Assembly (NCBI GenBank): GCA_963691885.1
Contig: OY829843.1
Coordinates: forward strand, 1,612,001-1,676,000
Length of the DNA: 64,000 bases
Direction of reading: 5' to 3'
Source: G963691885 sp963691885
Lineage (GTDB): Bacteria; Pseudomonadota; Alphaproteobacteria; UBA8366; Aestuariispiraceae
Positions 1-8,642 of this stretch are shown one piece after another; within the stretch, counting starts at the first letter, position 1, and the number at the start of each line of letters is the position of its first letter. The position numbers were made by a program, and so were the translations under genes. The notes below the pieces were generated by a model. The model had not been told where the DNA came from and made no database searches. It saw only the letters and a program-made list of their open reading frames with translations.

Positions 1-244
1 CTGCAGGATTTCGGCAGCAGAAAGGCACTGGCGCAGCATTGCGAAAGCACCGTGTCGCGAGGATTGTCCGACGCTTTGGGCGGACGTTATGCATGCCCCA
101 TTCGGCTCAGCCCCGCCGGCACAACCCCACTCCCGCTGCCAAAACTCGTTTAGGGCTTGGCACATGAATCGCACGAACAGCTTGAACCGCGGCTTTCTTC
201 GGTGCTAATCACTGCGCTTCTTGAGATTTAGGAAGTGTGCGCCC
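1..244. other. Left edge, no confident gene
   Basis: All three forward frames are partly open here: frame 1 to about 152, frame 2 to about 207, frame 3 to about 170. None gives a protein I recognise. It may hold the last codons of an upstream gene plus the miaB promoter region. No clear terminator or promoter hexamer pair was seen. Confidence 0.4.
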
Positions 245-1657
245 GTGGCTAAGAAAAAGCTGTATATCAAGACCTATGGCTGTCAGATGAACGTTTATGA
301 TTCCGAGCGGATGGCCGATCTGCTGGCCCCTTTGGGGTATCAGATGGGTGACACCCCGGATGATGCAGACATGGTCATTCTGAACACCTGTCACATCCGT
401 GAAAAGGCGGCGGAAAAAGTTTATTCTGATCTTGGCAGGCTAAAGCCCAAACAAGCGCGCAAAACCGCGGATGGTGGCCGCATGATCGTTGCTATCGGCG
501 GCTGCGTCGGACAGGCAGAAGGCGATGAAATCATCGCAAGGGCACCGATGGTCGATATGGTGTTTGGGCCGCAAACCTATCACCGTCTGCCGGAAATGCT
601 GGCAAGGGCGGAACGAGGCGTCGGCATAAAGGTCCTCGACACGGATTTCCCGCCTGAAGACAAGTTTGATCATCTGCCGGAAGAACGCGTGACTTCCAGC
701 CCGGTAACCGCATTCCTGACCATCCAGGAAGGCTGCGACAAATTCTGCACCTTCTGTGTGGTCCCTTACACGCGCGGTGCCGAATTTTCCCGCCCGGCGG
801 ACCAGATCATTCTTGAGGCGCGCCGTCTGGTGCAAAACGGCGTACGTGAAATTACCCTACTGGGCCAGAATGTGAATGCCTATCACGGCGCGGGGAAGGA
901 TGGCTCGGAATGGGGTCTTGGTCGCCTCGTCCGTGAATTGGCCGATATCGATGGTCTCGCCCGGATACGCTATACGACCAGCCATCCGCGGGACATGGAT
1001 GATGATCTGATCGCCGCCCATGGTGAGGTTCCCGCCCTGATGCCTTACCTACACCTGCCAATCCAGTCAGGTTCGGATCGCATGCTGGCCGCCATGAACA
1101 GACGCCATACAGCCGATGAGTATCGCCGAATTGTGGATAAATTGCGCTCGGCCCGAGAAAATTTTACACTTTCCTCTGATTTTATTGTCGGATATCCGGG
1201 AGAATCAGATCAAGATTTTGCTGAGACGATAAAACTCGTAACTGAAATTGGCTATGCAGGGGCATTCTCTTTCAAGTATTCTGAACGTCCGGGCACACCT
1301 GCAGCCGCGATGGAGGGTCAAGTAGAAGAGGTCGTAAAGTCCGAAAGGCTATCGAGTTTGCAGCAATTGCTGGAAAGCCAGCTTGCCGCCTTTAACGCTG
1401 CAAGCAAAGGCCAGATCATGGATGTCCTGTTTGAGAAACCTGGGCGCCATGCAGGCCAGATTGTCGGACGTACACCGTTTCTGCAGCCCGTCCATGTCAC
1501 CGTCCCTGAAGATGAACAGTCAAACTGGATCGGCAGCATCCGGTCCTGTCAGATTACCGATGTGACCGGCCACAGCCTGTTTGCGGAGGCCGAACAATCC
1601 ACATTACTCAACCCGGCACCCATCCCAACAGCATCCCCAGAAAGGATATCCGCTTGA
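245..1657 (+). CDS. miaB: tRNA-2-methylthio-N6-dimethylallyladenosine synthase MiaB
   Basis: Radical-SAM methylthiotransferase that converts i6A37 to ms2i6A37 in tRNAs reading UNN codons, in the cytoplasm. The 470-residue protein has an N-terminal UPF0004 domain (Cys in TYGCQMN near residue 13, then NTCHIREKA and GCVGQAEGD) that binds the second 4Fe-4S cluster. The radical-SAM CxxxCxxC motif follows in EGCDKFCTFCVVPYTRG near residue 165, and a TRAM-like C-terminus is present. I chose GTG 245 because AGGAAG at 230-235 lies at good spacing and VAKKKLYIKTYGC matches the family start; the longer TTG 221 frame adds an unlikely extension. The stop overlaps the next start by 4 nt, so it is probably co-transcribed with phoH. 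Confidence 0.96.
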   Translation: MAKKKLYIKTYGCQMNVYDSERMADLLAPLGYQMGDTPDDADMVILNTCHIREKAAEKVYSDLGRLKPKQARKTADGGRMIVAIGGCVGQAEGDEIIARAPMVDMVFGPQTYHRLPEMLARAERGVGIKVLDTDFPPEDKFDHLPEERVTSSPVTAFLTIQEGCDKFCTFCVVPYTRGAEFSRPADQIILEARRLVQNGVREITLLGQNVNAYHGAGKDGSEWGLGRLVRELADIDGLARIRYTTSHPRDMDDDLIAAHGEVPALMPYLHLPIQSGSDRMLAAMNRRHTADEYRRIVDKLRSARENFTLSSDFIVGYPGESDQDFAETIKLVTEIGYAGAFSFKYSERPGTPAAAMEGQVEEVVKSERLSSLQQLLESQLAAFNAASKGQIMDVLFEKPGRHAGQIVGRTPFLQPVHVTVPEDEQSNWIGSIRSCQITDVTGHSLFAEAEQSTLLNPAPIPTASPERISA

Positions 1658-2661
1658 CCACACTTTCGTCGCCGACTCAACGCCCGCCCGTTCTACCTGG
1701 CAACGCTGTGATGCAATTCGACGATAACCGGCTCTTGCCTCTGCTGTTTGGGGAACATGACAAATATCTGGCCCGGATCGAGGAAAATCTCGGCATTCAG
1801 TTGATTAACCGGGGCAACCAATTGTCCGTTGAAGGGCCGGCAGACGCCGTCGAAATTGCCCAAACCGCCCTGGCGCGGCTCTATGACCGCCTAAAAAGTG
1901 GCCAGCATATCGAAGCAGGCGATATCGACGCGGCTGTTCGGATGGCTACCACGCCGACAGACTTGTTTGGGGAGCAGGAACCCATGATCCGCACCAAGCG
2001 TCGCCAGATTTCCGCCAGAACACCGACCCAGGCCCAGTATATCAGCGCCATGATGGAAAATGAGCTGGTCTTCGGGATTGGTCCGGCTGGCACAGGCAAG
2101 ACCTATCTGGCGGTTTGCGCAGCGGTTTCCATGTTGATGGCAGGTCAGATTGACCGGATCATCCTCTCCCGCCCGGCGGTGGAAGCGGGGGAACGTCTGG
2201 GCTTTTTGCCAGGCGACATGAAAGAGAAGGTCGACCCGTATATGCGGCCAATTTATGACGCGCTATACGAAAATCTGCCCGGCGACCAGGTGATCAGAAA
2301 GCTTGAAAGCGGGGAAATTGAGGTTGCCCCACTGGCCTTTATGCGAGGTCGGACCTTGAAAAACGCGTTCATTCTGCTGGATGAAGCCCAAAACACCACG
2401 CCTGTTCAGATGAAAATGTTCCTGACACGCCTCGGCGAAAACAGCCGTATGGTGATCACCGGCGATCTCAGCCAGATCGATCTGCCAGCTGGCCAGCAAT
2501 CCGGTCTCTCAGATGCGGTTGATACGTTGGATGGTGTAAAAGGTATTGAAGTGATCAGGTTCGCGGGCTCCGATGTTGTGCGTCATGCCCTCGTCGCCCG
2601 GATCGTAAATGCCTATGACGCGCGCCAGAAAAGTGGATCAGGGTCCCCTCAGAAGACATGA
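1654..2661 (+). CDS. PhoH-family ATPase (YbeZ-like)
   Basis: P-loop ATPase of the PhoH/YbeZ family, linked in many bacteria to YbeY and to rRNA processing. The 335-residue protein shows Walker A GPAGTGKT near residue 144 and Walker B FILLDEAQN near residue 240, with the conserved SRPAVEAGERLGFLPGD segment between them. The N-terminal 100 residues resemble the KH-like region of the family. TTG 1654 is the likely start: AAAGGA lies at 1641-1646 and TTGA overlaps the miaB stop. The first in-frame ATG is at 1711. The neighbour downstream is ybeY, its usual partner. Confidence 0.93.
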   Translation: MTTLSSPTQRPPVLPGNAVMQFDDNRLLPLLFGEHDKYLARIEENLGIQLINRGNQLSVEGPADAVEIAQTALARLYDRLKSGQHIEAGDIDAAVRMATTPTDLFGEQEPMIRTKRRQISARTPTQAQYISAMMENELVFGIGPAGTGKTYLAVCAAVSMLMAGQIDRIILSRPAVEAGERLGFLPGDMKEKVDPYMRPIYDALYENLPGDQVIRKLESGEIEVAPLAFMRGRTLKNAFILLDEAQNTTPVQMKMFLTRLGENSRMVITGDLSQIDLPAGQQSGLSDAVDTLDGVKGIEVIRFAGSDVVRHALVARIVNAYDARQKSGSGSPQKT

Positions 2662-2695
2662 AACACGCCATGGCCAAACAAACGGAAACCCACCG

Positions 2696-3222
2696 GTGAC
2701 GCATTCAGTTCAGGCGGGCCCCAAAGATGCCCGCTCTCTTGAAATTGACGTCGTTTCAAACACCGGCTGGCCAGAAGACTCGGCCAATATTGTGAAACAT
2801 GCCGCACGCAAAGCGTTCGAATTTGCCGCCCTGCCCAACGGACCAGACTGCGAGATCTCGGTGTTACTGACGAATGACGAAGAACAAAAAGGACTGAACA
2901 GGGAATGGCGTGGCAAAGACAATGCCACCAATGTTCTCTCCTTTCCGACAGAGATGCCAGCCATCCGGGCCAGATCATGCCACTGGGCGATATATCTCTG
3001 GCCCTCGAAACCCTGCAAAGAGAAGCGGTTGAACAAGAAAAGAGTTTTGACGACCATCTTCATCATTTGGTAATTCATGGAATGCTGCATGTATTGGGCT
3101 TTGATCACGAAACGGCGCAAGAAGCCGAGGAGATGGAAACCCTGGAAATCAGTATTCTTGCAGCAATCGGGATTTCGAATCCCTATATCGGGTCAGACTT
3201 AATTCTGGATGAAAAAGACTGA
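2696..3222 (+). pseudogene. ybeY: Endoribonuclease YbeY, interrupted by a one-base frameshift
   Basis: YbeY is a zinc-dependent RNase for 16S rRNA 3'-end maturation and ribosome quality control. The first half (from GTG 2696) reads LEIDVVSNTGWPED to NVLSFPTEMP in one frame. The second half reads GQIMPLGDISLALET to the zinc motif HGMLHVLGFDHE and the C-terminus in the frame one base earlier. The break lies between about 2954 and 2974. Restoring one base gives about 175 residues, normal for the family. Both halves are well conserved, so this is either a recent mutation or a base missing from the assembly. I see no slippery heptamer that would argue for programmed shifting. Confidence 0.88.
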
Positions 3223-3244
3223 CCGCGGGTCATGTAGAGGAATA

Positions 3245-4156
3245 ATGGCAGAAGATGTCAGTATAGGGGACACCGGCGAAAGCTCTGGCCCCAGGCGAAG
3301 CGGGCTCACACAATTGTTGCGGGCTCTGACCGGTAGAAACGGCGACTCGCATCTACGAGACGCGCTGGAAGACCTCATCGAAAAACACGATGATCGGGAA
3401 AAGCCGATTGATCAGGGTGAGCGGGCCCTAATCGCCAACATTCTCAAATTCGGAGAAATGACGGCATATGACGTGATGGTGCCGCGTGCCGATATTCACA
3501 GTGTCGATATTGAGACGCCGTTGAAAGATCTGTTGAAGGAAATGGTTCACCAGCCGCATTCCCGCTATCCGGTCTATCGGGGCGAGTTGGATGACATCCT
3601 CGGCATGGTCCATATTAAAGACGTGATGGCGATTGGCATCGATAAGCTTGACGGTTTTGACCTTCAGGCGGTTCTGCGGCCCATTTTGATTGTTGCACCC
3701 AGCATGCGGGTTCTGGATCTGCTTCTGCAGATGCGATTGCAGCGGCGCCACATGGCCGTCGTGGTCGATGAATATGGCGGTATCGACGGCCTCATCACAA
3801 TTGAAGATCTGGTAGAGGAAATTGTTGGCGAAATCGCCGATGAGCATGACATCGAAAGCGGTCCTGTGATCGAAGCGGCGGGCGACGGCACCTACATTGC
3901 CGATGCAAGACTACCGATTGAGGATTTAGAAAAAGATTTCGGCCCCATTCTCGAAGATTCAGAACGGGACGAAGACATTGATACAGTCGGAGGGCTGGTT
4001 TTTACCATGCTTGGCAGGGTGCCAACACGCGGAGAGCTGATCACCCATGAACCAAGCGGCATCAGCATCGAGATCCTGGATGCCGATCCGCGGCGCATTA
4101 AACGCGTCCGTGTTCACAATCTTCCCGACGCCAAGATGACCCCGATAGAGGGATAG
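3245..4156 (+). CDS. CorC/HlyC-type CBS-domain protein
   Basis: Soluble CorC/TlyC family protein of 303 residues: a basic N-terminus, two CBS motifs (about residues 75-200, including MVPRADIHSVDIETPL and VVVDEYGGIDGLITIEDLVEEIVGEI) and a C-terminal CorC_HlyC domain. Family members are linked to Mg/Co efflux and sit beside lnt and ybeY in many proteobacteria. The transport role here is inferred. ATG 3245 with AGAGGAA just upstream is preferred over ATG 3209, which would overlap ybeY. lnt starts 4 nt after the stop. Confidence 0.92.
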   Translation: MAEDVSIGDTGESSGPRRSGLTQLLRALTGRNGDSHLRDALEDLIEKHDDREKPIDQGERALIANILKFGEMTAYDVMVPRADIHSVDIETPLKDLLKEMVHQPHSRYPVYRGELDDILGMVHIKDVMAIGIDKLDGFDLQAVLRPILIVAPSMRVLDLLLQMRLQRRHMAVVVDEYGGIDGLITIEDLVEEIVGEIADEHDIESGPVIEAAGDGTYIADARLPIEDLEKDFGPILEDSERDEDIDTVGGLVFTMLGRVPTRGELITHEPSGISIEILDADPRRIKRVRVHNLPDAKMTPIEG

Positions 4157-4160
4157 GAGA

Positions 4161-5849
4161 ATGGCATCGGCATCCGAAACGGGTCGGTTAAAGCCGGTGA
4201 ATTCGCAAAACACTCTTGCCTTCGTTCCAACGCAGCAAGCGAAATTCTGGGCCCGGATCGAGAAGCTGAACGCCTGGGTGACCGAGCGGAGTCCCCGGCA
4301 AGCCTATGGTCTGAGCTTCCTGGCCGGTATTTGTGCCAGCCTGGCCATGCCGCCTGCTTTTTTCCTCCCGGTTCTGTGGGTGAGTTTTCCACTGCTCATC
4401 CTGCTCTTGAATCGAGCGGAAAATACAAAGGAACATTTTCTTCACGGATGGTTCTTCGGATTTGGTCTGTTCCTGACAAGCCTGTACTGGATCCCGTCCG
4501 CCCTTCTGGTGTTCTCGGATGACCTCCTGTGGATGGTCCCTTTTGCCGCCTTGGGATTACCGGCTGTGCTCTCTGTCTTTACGGCAACAGCAACAGCGCT
4601 TGCCGGCCAGTTACCCGTGGGCCCGGCACGGGTGTTCGGGCTCGCCGCATGCTGGTTCCTTATGGAGCTTGCGCGCAGCCATCTTTTTACCGGGTTCCCT
4701 TGGAACCTTATGGGGCACGCCTGGGCCGGATCGGAAAGCCTGCTTCAATTTGCCTCCTACGGCGGCATTTACGGTCTTTCAGCGCTGGTCCTGTTAAGCG
4801 CGGTCTTGCCGGTCCTGGCCCTACCGCAGGACGGGACCAACAGGGAGGAGGAGAAAGACCGCGTCGATTGGATCCCGGATTTCCGGTTTCGCCAGGGCTG
4901 TCTAGGACTGGCGGTTCTGATCCCCATCGCCGTCGCAGGAACCGGGTTTGCCCGCCTCTCCAATGCCCCGGGGCCCGGTATCGCGGATACTCCGGGCGTC
5001 GGCCTTCGTCTCATTCAGGCCAACATTCCTCAACCGGAAAAATGGCCCGCCCAATTCCGGACGCGAAATTTCATGAGGCATGTCGAGCTGAGTGAGAGAG
5101 ACAGGCCAGATTGGATCACCACTGTTGTCTGGCCGGAAACAGCCGCCGCATTTTTTCTGTCGGAGGACGAACCGGCGCTGAAGCGTATAAGTCAGATGAT
5201 CCCTGAGGGAGGGTATTTACTGACCGGCGCGCCCCGGCGCAGCACCGAACCCTTCAAACTTTTTAATTCAGTGCTTGTAATTGACGATCAGGCCAAAGTA
5301 GCCGCCCATTACGACAAATCTCACCTGGTCCCCTTTGGTGAATATGTACCGTTTCGCGACTTTCTGAAATTCGCCAAGGTCACCGCAGGCGGCATCGACT
5401 ACTCGCCGGGTAACGGCCCGGAAACCATGGCAGTGGAAAACCTCCCGGCCTTCAGTCCGCTGGTCTGTTACGAAATCATTTTCCCGGGCAATGTCACTTC
5501 CGCCGAGGGGCCCCGCCCGGATTGGTTACTCAACCTGACCAATGATGCCTGGTATGGCGAGACCGCTGGACCCCACCAGCATTTGACCATGGCGCGTCTT
5601 CGCGCTGTTGAACAGGGCCTCCCCCTGATCCGGTCAACCAATACAGGGATTACGGTGGCCTTTGATGGCTATGGTCGCGAATTGGGTCGATTGCCGCTTG
5701 TGGAAGAAGGATATCTCGATCTGCGTTTGCCGCAGCCACTTCCAGCAACCCCGTTCAGCAGGTTTGAATCCGTCATACCCGGTATTCTCCTGGCCATGCT
5801 CTTGATGCTGACATTATGGGCACACAGGTTTGGTAGAAAAGCACCTTAA
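4161..5849 (+). CDS. lnt: Apolipoprotein N-acyltransferase
   Basis: Inner-membrane enzyme that adds the third acyl chain to lipoproteins before Lol sorting. The 562-residue protein has several N-terminal membrane helices (about residues 45-270) and a C-terminal nitrilase-like domain. The catalytic triad is visible as Glu in VVWPETA (about 326), Lys in YDKSHLVPFGEYVPF (about 386) and Cys in PLVCYEIIFP (about 436). A last membrane helix lies near residues 535-555. AGGAG precedes ATG 4161. It appears to be the last gene of the miaB operon, because a new promoter follows at 5885. Confidence 0.96.
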   Translation: MASASETGRLKPVNSQNTLAFVPTQQAKFWARIEKLNAWVTERSPRQAYGLSFLAGICASLAMPPAFFLPVLWVSFPLLILLLNRAENTKEHFLHGWFFGFGLFLTSLYWIPSALLVFSDDLLWMVPFAALGLPAVLSVFTATATALAGQLPVGPARVFGLAACWFLMELARSHLFTGFPWNLMGHAWAGSESLLQFASYGGIYGLSALVLLSAVLPVLALPQDGTNREEEKDRVDWIPDFRFRQGCLGLAVLIPIAVAGTGFARLSNAPGPGIADTPGVGLRLIQANIPQPEKWPAQFRTRNFMRHVELSERDRPDWITTVVWPETAAAFFLSEDEPALKRISQMIPEGGYLLTGAPRRSTEPFKLFNSVLVIDDQAKVAAHYDKSHLVPFGEYVPFRDFLKFAKVTAGGIDYSPGNGPETMAVENLPAFSPLVCYEIIFPGNVTSAEGPRPDWLLNLTNDAWYGETAGPHQHLTMARLRAVEQGLPLIRSTNTGITVAFDGYGRELGRLPLVEEGYLDLRLPQPLPATPFSRFESVIPGILLAMLLMLTLWAHRFGRKAP

Positions 5850-5884
5850 AAGACATAAAAATTCATACTTTTTATTGAAAACTA

Positions 5885-5913
5885 TTGACGCCTTGGTGCC
5901 TGGAAACTACGCT
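5885..5913 (+). promoter_or_regulatory. Sigma-70-type promoter for the HTH gene
   Basis: TTGACG at 5885-5890, a 17-nt spacer and TACGCT at 5908-5913, in an AT-rich gap after lnt. It places transcription start near 5920, so the TTG at 5885 cannot be the start codon of the downstream gene on this transcript. Confidence 0.6.
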
Positions 5914-5956
5914 GTTACGGATCCAGAAAAACAACAATCTGCTGAGGAGCGTTTCA

Positions 5957-6376
5957 ATTTCATCGCCAACTGCCCCAAACCCGGTTGATATCCATGTCGG
6001 TTCCAGAATTCGGCAGAGAAGGACTATGGTTGGCATTACCCAGCAGGATCTTGGCGCGGCGCTTGGACTGACTTTCCAACAGATCCAGAAATACGAACGC
6101 GGGATGAACCGTGTCGGGGCAAGCAGGTTATTCGATATCAGTCAAATACTGGCCGTGCCCGTGCAGTTTTTCTTTGACGATATGGAACCAGGTATTGCGG
6201 ATCAAAGCCCGCGAAATCGCGTTGGAATGTCCGAAATTCCCATAACATATGCAGATACGAACCCGCTTGCCTCAAAAGACGCCCGTAAGATGCTAAAAGC
6301 CTTCAACACAATTGCGAACCCTTTATGCAAAAGACGGTTGGTGGAACTGGTCCGCGCGATCGCCAAATCCGAGTAA
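5957..6376 (+). CDS. XRE-family HTH regulator, possible ATT start
   Basis: DNA-binding protein of about 139 residues with an N-terminal Cro/C1-type HTH: VGSRIRQRRTMVGITQQDLG, then LGLTFQQIQKYERG and RVGASRLFDISQIL. The C-terminal half is unassigned. Related proteins are common in alphaproteobacteria; the target is unknown, though its position just before metK is suggestive. No ATG, GTG or TTG lies in frame between the promoter (5885-5913) and the first HTH helix. The best ribosome site is GAGGAG at 5944-5949, 7 nt before an in-frame ATT at 5957; CTG codons at 5939 and 5942 are alternatives. The start is therefore uncertain, the HTH identity is not. Confidence 0.82.
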   Translation: MSSPTAPNPVDIHVGSRIRQRRTMVGITQQDLGAALGLTFQQIQKYERGMNRVGASRLFDISQILAVPVQFFFDDMEPGIADQSPRNRVGMSEIPITYADTNPLASKDARKMLKAFNTIANPLCKRRLVELVRAIAKSE

Positions 6377-6434
6377 CGATAATCCCGGATCACCCGAAAA
6401 TTTTGCGCTTTATTGATTCTTGTATGCTGGAACC

Positions 6435-6463
6435 TTGACGGACTGGGTGTAGGCTGCAATATC
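6435..6463 (+). promoter_or_regulatory. Possible metK promoter
   Basis: TTGACG at 6435-6440, a 17-nt spacer and AATATC at 6458-6463, about 33 nt before the metK ATG. The -10 match is weak. I could not fold the 6377-6495 leader into any SAM riboswitch class I know. Confidence 0.35.
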
Positions 6464-6495
6464 CCCCGGCTTTTCGAAAAATCAGGCGGAATCCC

Positions 6496-7683
6496 ATGGC
6501 ATCTAACTATCTCTTCACCAGCGAATCTGTTTCAGAGGGTCATCCGGACAAAGTATGTGACCGAATATCGGACGAAGTTGTAGACGCCTTTCTTGGCGCC
6601 GATCCAGGTGCGCGCGTTGCCTGTGAAACCCTGACGACCACCGACCGGATAGTCATCGCCGGCGAGGTTCGCGGGCCATCCCCGCTGGTCGATGGTTCGG
6701 GCGAGGTTAACAAGGACCTGATCGAATCACTTGCCAGAGAAGCCGTAAAGGATATCGGTTACGAGCAGACCGGATTTCATCACGAGACTGCTTCTGTCGA
6801 GGTCCATCTGCACGCCCAATCGATCGATATTGCCCAGGGCGTTGATGCCAGCGGCAATAAAGATGAAGGTGCCGGAGACCAGGGACTGATGTTTGGTTTC
6901 GCCTGTCGCGAAACAGATGTGCTGATGCCGGCACCTCTGCATTTCAGCCATCAAATTCTGAAGAACCTCGCAGACTATCGCCACAACACCACCGAAAGCG
7001 GCCTTGGCCCGGATTCGAAGAGCCAGGTGACACTTGCCTATGAAAATGGCAAGCCGGTCCGCGCCACATCTGTTGTGGTTTCCACCCAGCATGATGAAGG
7101 CCTCGAACAGGACGAAATTCGCGAATTGGTGCGCCCCCATGTTGAGAGTGTTTTGCCTGAAGGCTGGATGCCCCCGGAAGAGGAATTCTACGTGAACCCG
7201 ACCGGCCGTTTTGTGATCGGCGGTCCGGATGGCGATTGTGGCCTCACCGGTCGCAAGATCATCGTCGACACCTACGGCGGTGCGGCCCCCCATGGCGGCG
7301 GCGCGTTCTCGGGTAAAGATCCGACAAAGGTGGACCGGTCTGCGGCCTATGCCGCGCGCTATGTCGCCAAAAACGTGGTGGCCGCCGGCCTGGCGGAAAG
7401 TTGCATCATTCAGGTTGCCTACGCCATTGGTGTTTCCAAACCACTATCGGTCTATGTCAATACGCAGGGAACCGGTACTGTGGCCGAAGACAAGCTTGTG
7501 GCCGCCATTCAGGAGGTTATGGATCTCAGCCCACGGGGTATCCGGGAGCATCTGAACCTGGCCCAGGCAATCTATGCACCAAGTGCCGCCTATGGCCATT
7601 TTGGTCGCCAGCCGACCGATGCCGGACATTTTTCCTGGGAGCGGACCGATCTGGTTGAGCCCCTGAAGGCCGCGCTTACCTGA
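6496..7683 (+). CDS. metK: S-adenosylmethionine synthetase
   Basis: Makes SAM from methionine and ATP in the cytoplasm. The 395-residue protein carries GHPDKVCDRISDE (about residues 15-27, with the ATP/Mg ligands), the nucleotide motif GAGDQGLMFGFA near 125 and the glycine-rich loop GGGAFSGKDPTKVDRS near 267-282. Its length is normal. GGCGGAA lies just upstream of ATG 6496. trmB follows after 29 nt, so the SAM maker and a SAM-using tRNA methylase are probably co-transcribed. Confidence 0.98.
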   Translation: MASNYLFTSESVSEGHPDKVCDRISDEVVDAFLGADPGARVACETLTTTDRIVIAGEVRGPSPLVDGSGEVNKDLIESLAREAVKDIGYEQTGFHHETASVEVHLHAQSIDIAQGVDASGNKDEGAGDQGLMFGFACRETDVLMPAPLHFSHQILKNLADYRHNTTESGLGPDSKSQVTLAYENGKPVRATSVVVSTQHDEGLEQDEIRELVRPHVESVLPEGWMPPEEEFYVNPTGRFVIGGPDGDCGLTGRKIIVDTYGGAAPHGGGAFSGKDPTKVDRSAAYAARYVAKNVVAAGLAESCIIQVAYAIGVSKPLSVYVNTQGTGTVAEDKLVAAIQEVMDLSPRGIREHLNLAQAIYAPSAAYGHFGRQPTDAGHFSWERTDLVEPLKAALT

Positions 7684-7712
7684 CCCTGGATTCGCGCGCT
7701 CGGTGACCGTTA

Positions 7713-8411
7713 ATGAGCGAGACTTCATCGGATCCGAAGTTTTTTGGGCGGCGAAAGGGCCGTCCACTCAGTGCTGCTCGACAGAACCTGATTGAAACCC
7801 TGTTGCCCAGGCTGTCGGTGCCGCTTGATGGACCCCCGAACAGTCTGGACCCCGCCACCCTTTTCCCGAACCACCCAAAGGCCATCTGGCTGGAGGTCGG
7901 ATTTGGCGGGGGAGAACACCTGATCGATCTGGCACGGGGCAATCCGGATATCGGATTCATTGGATGCGAACCCTATATGAACGGCGTCGCGAAAGCGTTA
8001 CGGGGGATCGAGGAAAACAATCTGACCAACATTCGTCTGGTGCCTGATGATGCACGACTGCTGTTTCGCTGCCTGATGTCCTCCAGCCTGGATCGCCTCT
8101 ACGTCTTGTTCCCTGATCCCTGGCCAAAACGACGCCATTGGGAACGCCGATTTATTGGCCCGGCAAACCTGCCAGAATTCAAACGCCTGCTGACACCAAA
8201 TGCAGAGCTGCGGGCCGCGACAGATCATCCGAGTTACCTGGAATGGATGCTGTTTCATCTGAGAGGCGACGAAAGCTTCGCCTGGCGCGCCAGACGCGCT
8301 GACGACTGGCGTGTTCGCCCCGATGACTGGCCCGAAACACGGTACGAGCGAAAGTCCCTGGCCGGAAAACCAACCTACATGATTTTCGATTTTGAACCCG
8401 GCGGCGAATGA
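7713..8411 (+). CDS. trmB: tRNA (guanine-N7-)-methyltransferase
   Basis: Methylates G46 in the tRNA variable loop using SAM. The 232-residue protein has the SAM-binding motif LEVGFGGGEHLI near residue 65, the IGCEPYMNGV segment, the family signature LFPDPWPKRRHWERRF near residue 135 and ATDHPSYLEWM near 170. Its arrangement after metK is common in alphaproteobacteria. The start at ATG 7713 gives the usual short basic N-terminus. Confidence 0.96.
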   Translation: MSETSSDPKFFGRRKGRPLSAARQNLIETLLPRLSVPLDGPPNSLDPATLFPNHPKAIWLEVGFGGGEHLIDLARGNPDIGFIGCEPYMNGVAKALRGIEENNLTNIRLVPDDARLLFRCLMSSSLDRLYVLFPDPWPKRRHWERRFIGPANLPEFKRLLTPNAELRAATDHPSYLEWMLFHLRGDESFAWRARRADDWRVRPDDWPETRYERKSLAGKPTYMIFDFEPGGE

Positions 8412-8445
8412 TTAGGTAGCTTAGGGCAGAAATAGCCGTTCGGAC

Positions 8446-8474
8446 TTGTAATTTCTTTCGATATCCCTTACATC
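8446..8474 (+). promoter_or_regulatory. Possible promoter of the rimP-nusA operon
   Basis: TTGTAA at 8446-8451, 17 nt, then TACATC at 8469-8474. This would give a leader of about 160 nt before the rimP ATG. The stretch CTTACAT overlapping the -10 also partly resembles an alphaproteobacterial RpoH -10. Confidence 0.4.
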
Positions 8475-8506
8475 ACCCTCCATACCGATCTTAGATCAAA
8501 GTGACA

Positions 8507-8572
8507 GTACTAAGTAGACTAGTACAGACCACCGAGGATTTTGGGAGGTGGGTCCTCGGACCCGCCTTTTTT
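8507..8572 (+). promoter_or_regulatory. rimP leader: attenuator with alternative hairpins
   Basis: A first hairpin pairs GTACTA (8507-8512) with TAGTAC (8520-8525). A terminator-like stem pairs GGTGGGTCC (8547-8555) with GGACCCGCC (8558-8566), with one G-U pair, followed by six T (8567-8572). CCGAGGA (8532-8538) is the exact reverse complement of TCCTCGG (8553-8559), which forms part of that terminator, so the two stems exclude each other. CCACC (8529-8533) can also pair with GGTGG (8547-8551). This is the layout of a transcription attenuator. It lies before nusA, whose product acts on termination. Confidence 0.65.
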
Positions 8573-8600
8573 AATGCTCAAACACATCTTTATTTGCAGG

Positions 8601-8619
8601 GCCAGACATGTTGTCCGGC
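8601..8619 (+). promoter_or_regulatory. Small hairpin before the rimP ribosome site
   Basis: GCC and GACA (8601-8608) pair with TGTC and GGC (8612-8619) around one A-C mismatch and a 3-nt loop. The strong AGGAGG ribosome site (8625-8630) follows 5 nt later. It could space or shield the site; no function is proven. Confidence 0.4.
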
Positions 8620-8642
8620 ATATCAGGAGGGTGATCCAGACT

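Noticed and set aside
6377..6495. Possible SAM-sensing riboswitch before metK
   Set aside because: I could not draw the core of SAM-I, SAM-II or SAM/SAH motifs in 119 nt; only a weak promoter pair was seen.
8412..8545. tRNA gene (metY-like) in front of rimP
   Set aside because: E. coli has one there, but no cloverleaf or CCA-like end could be found here.
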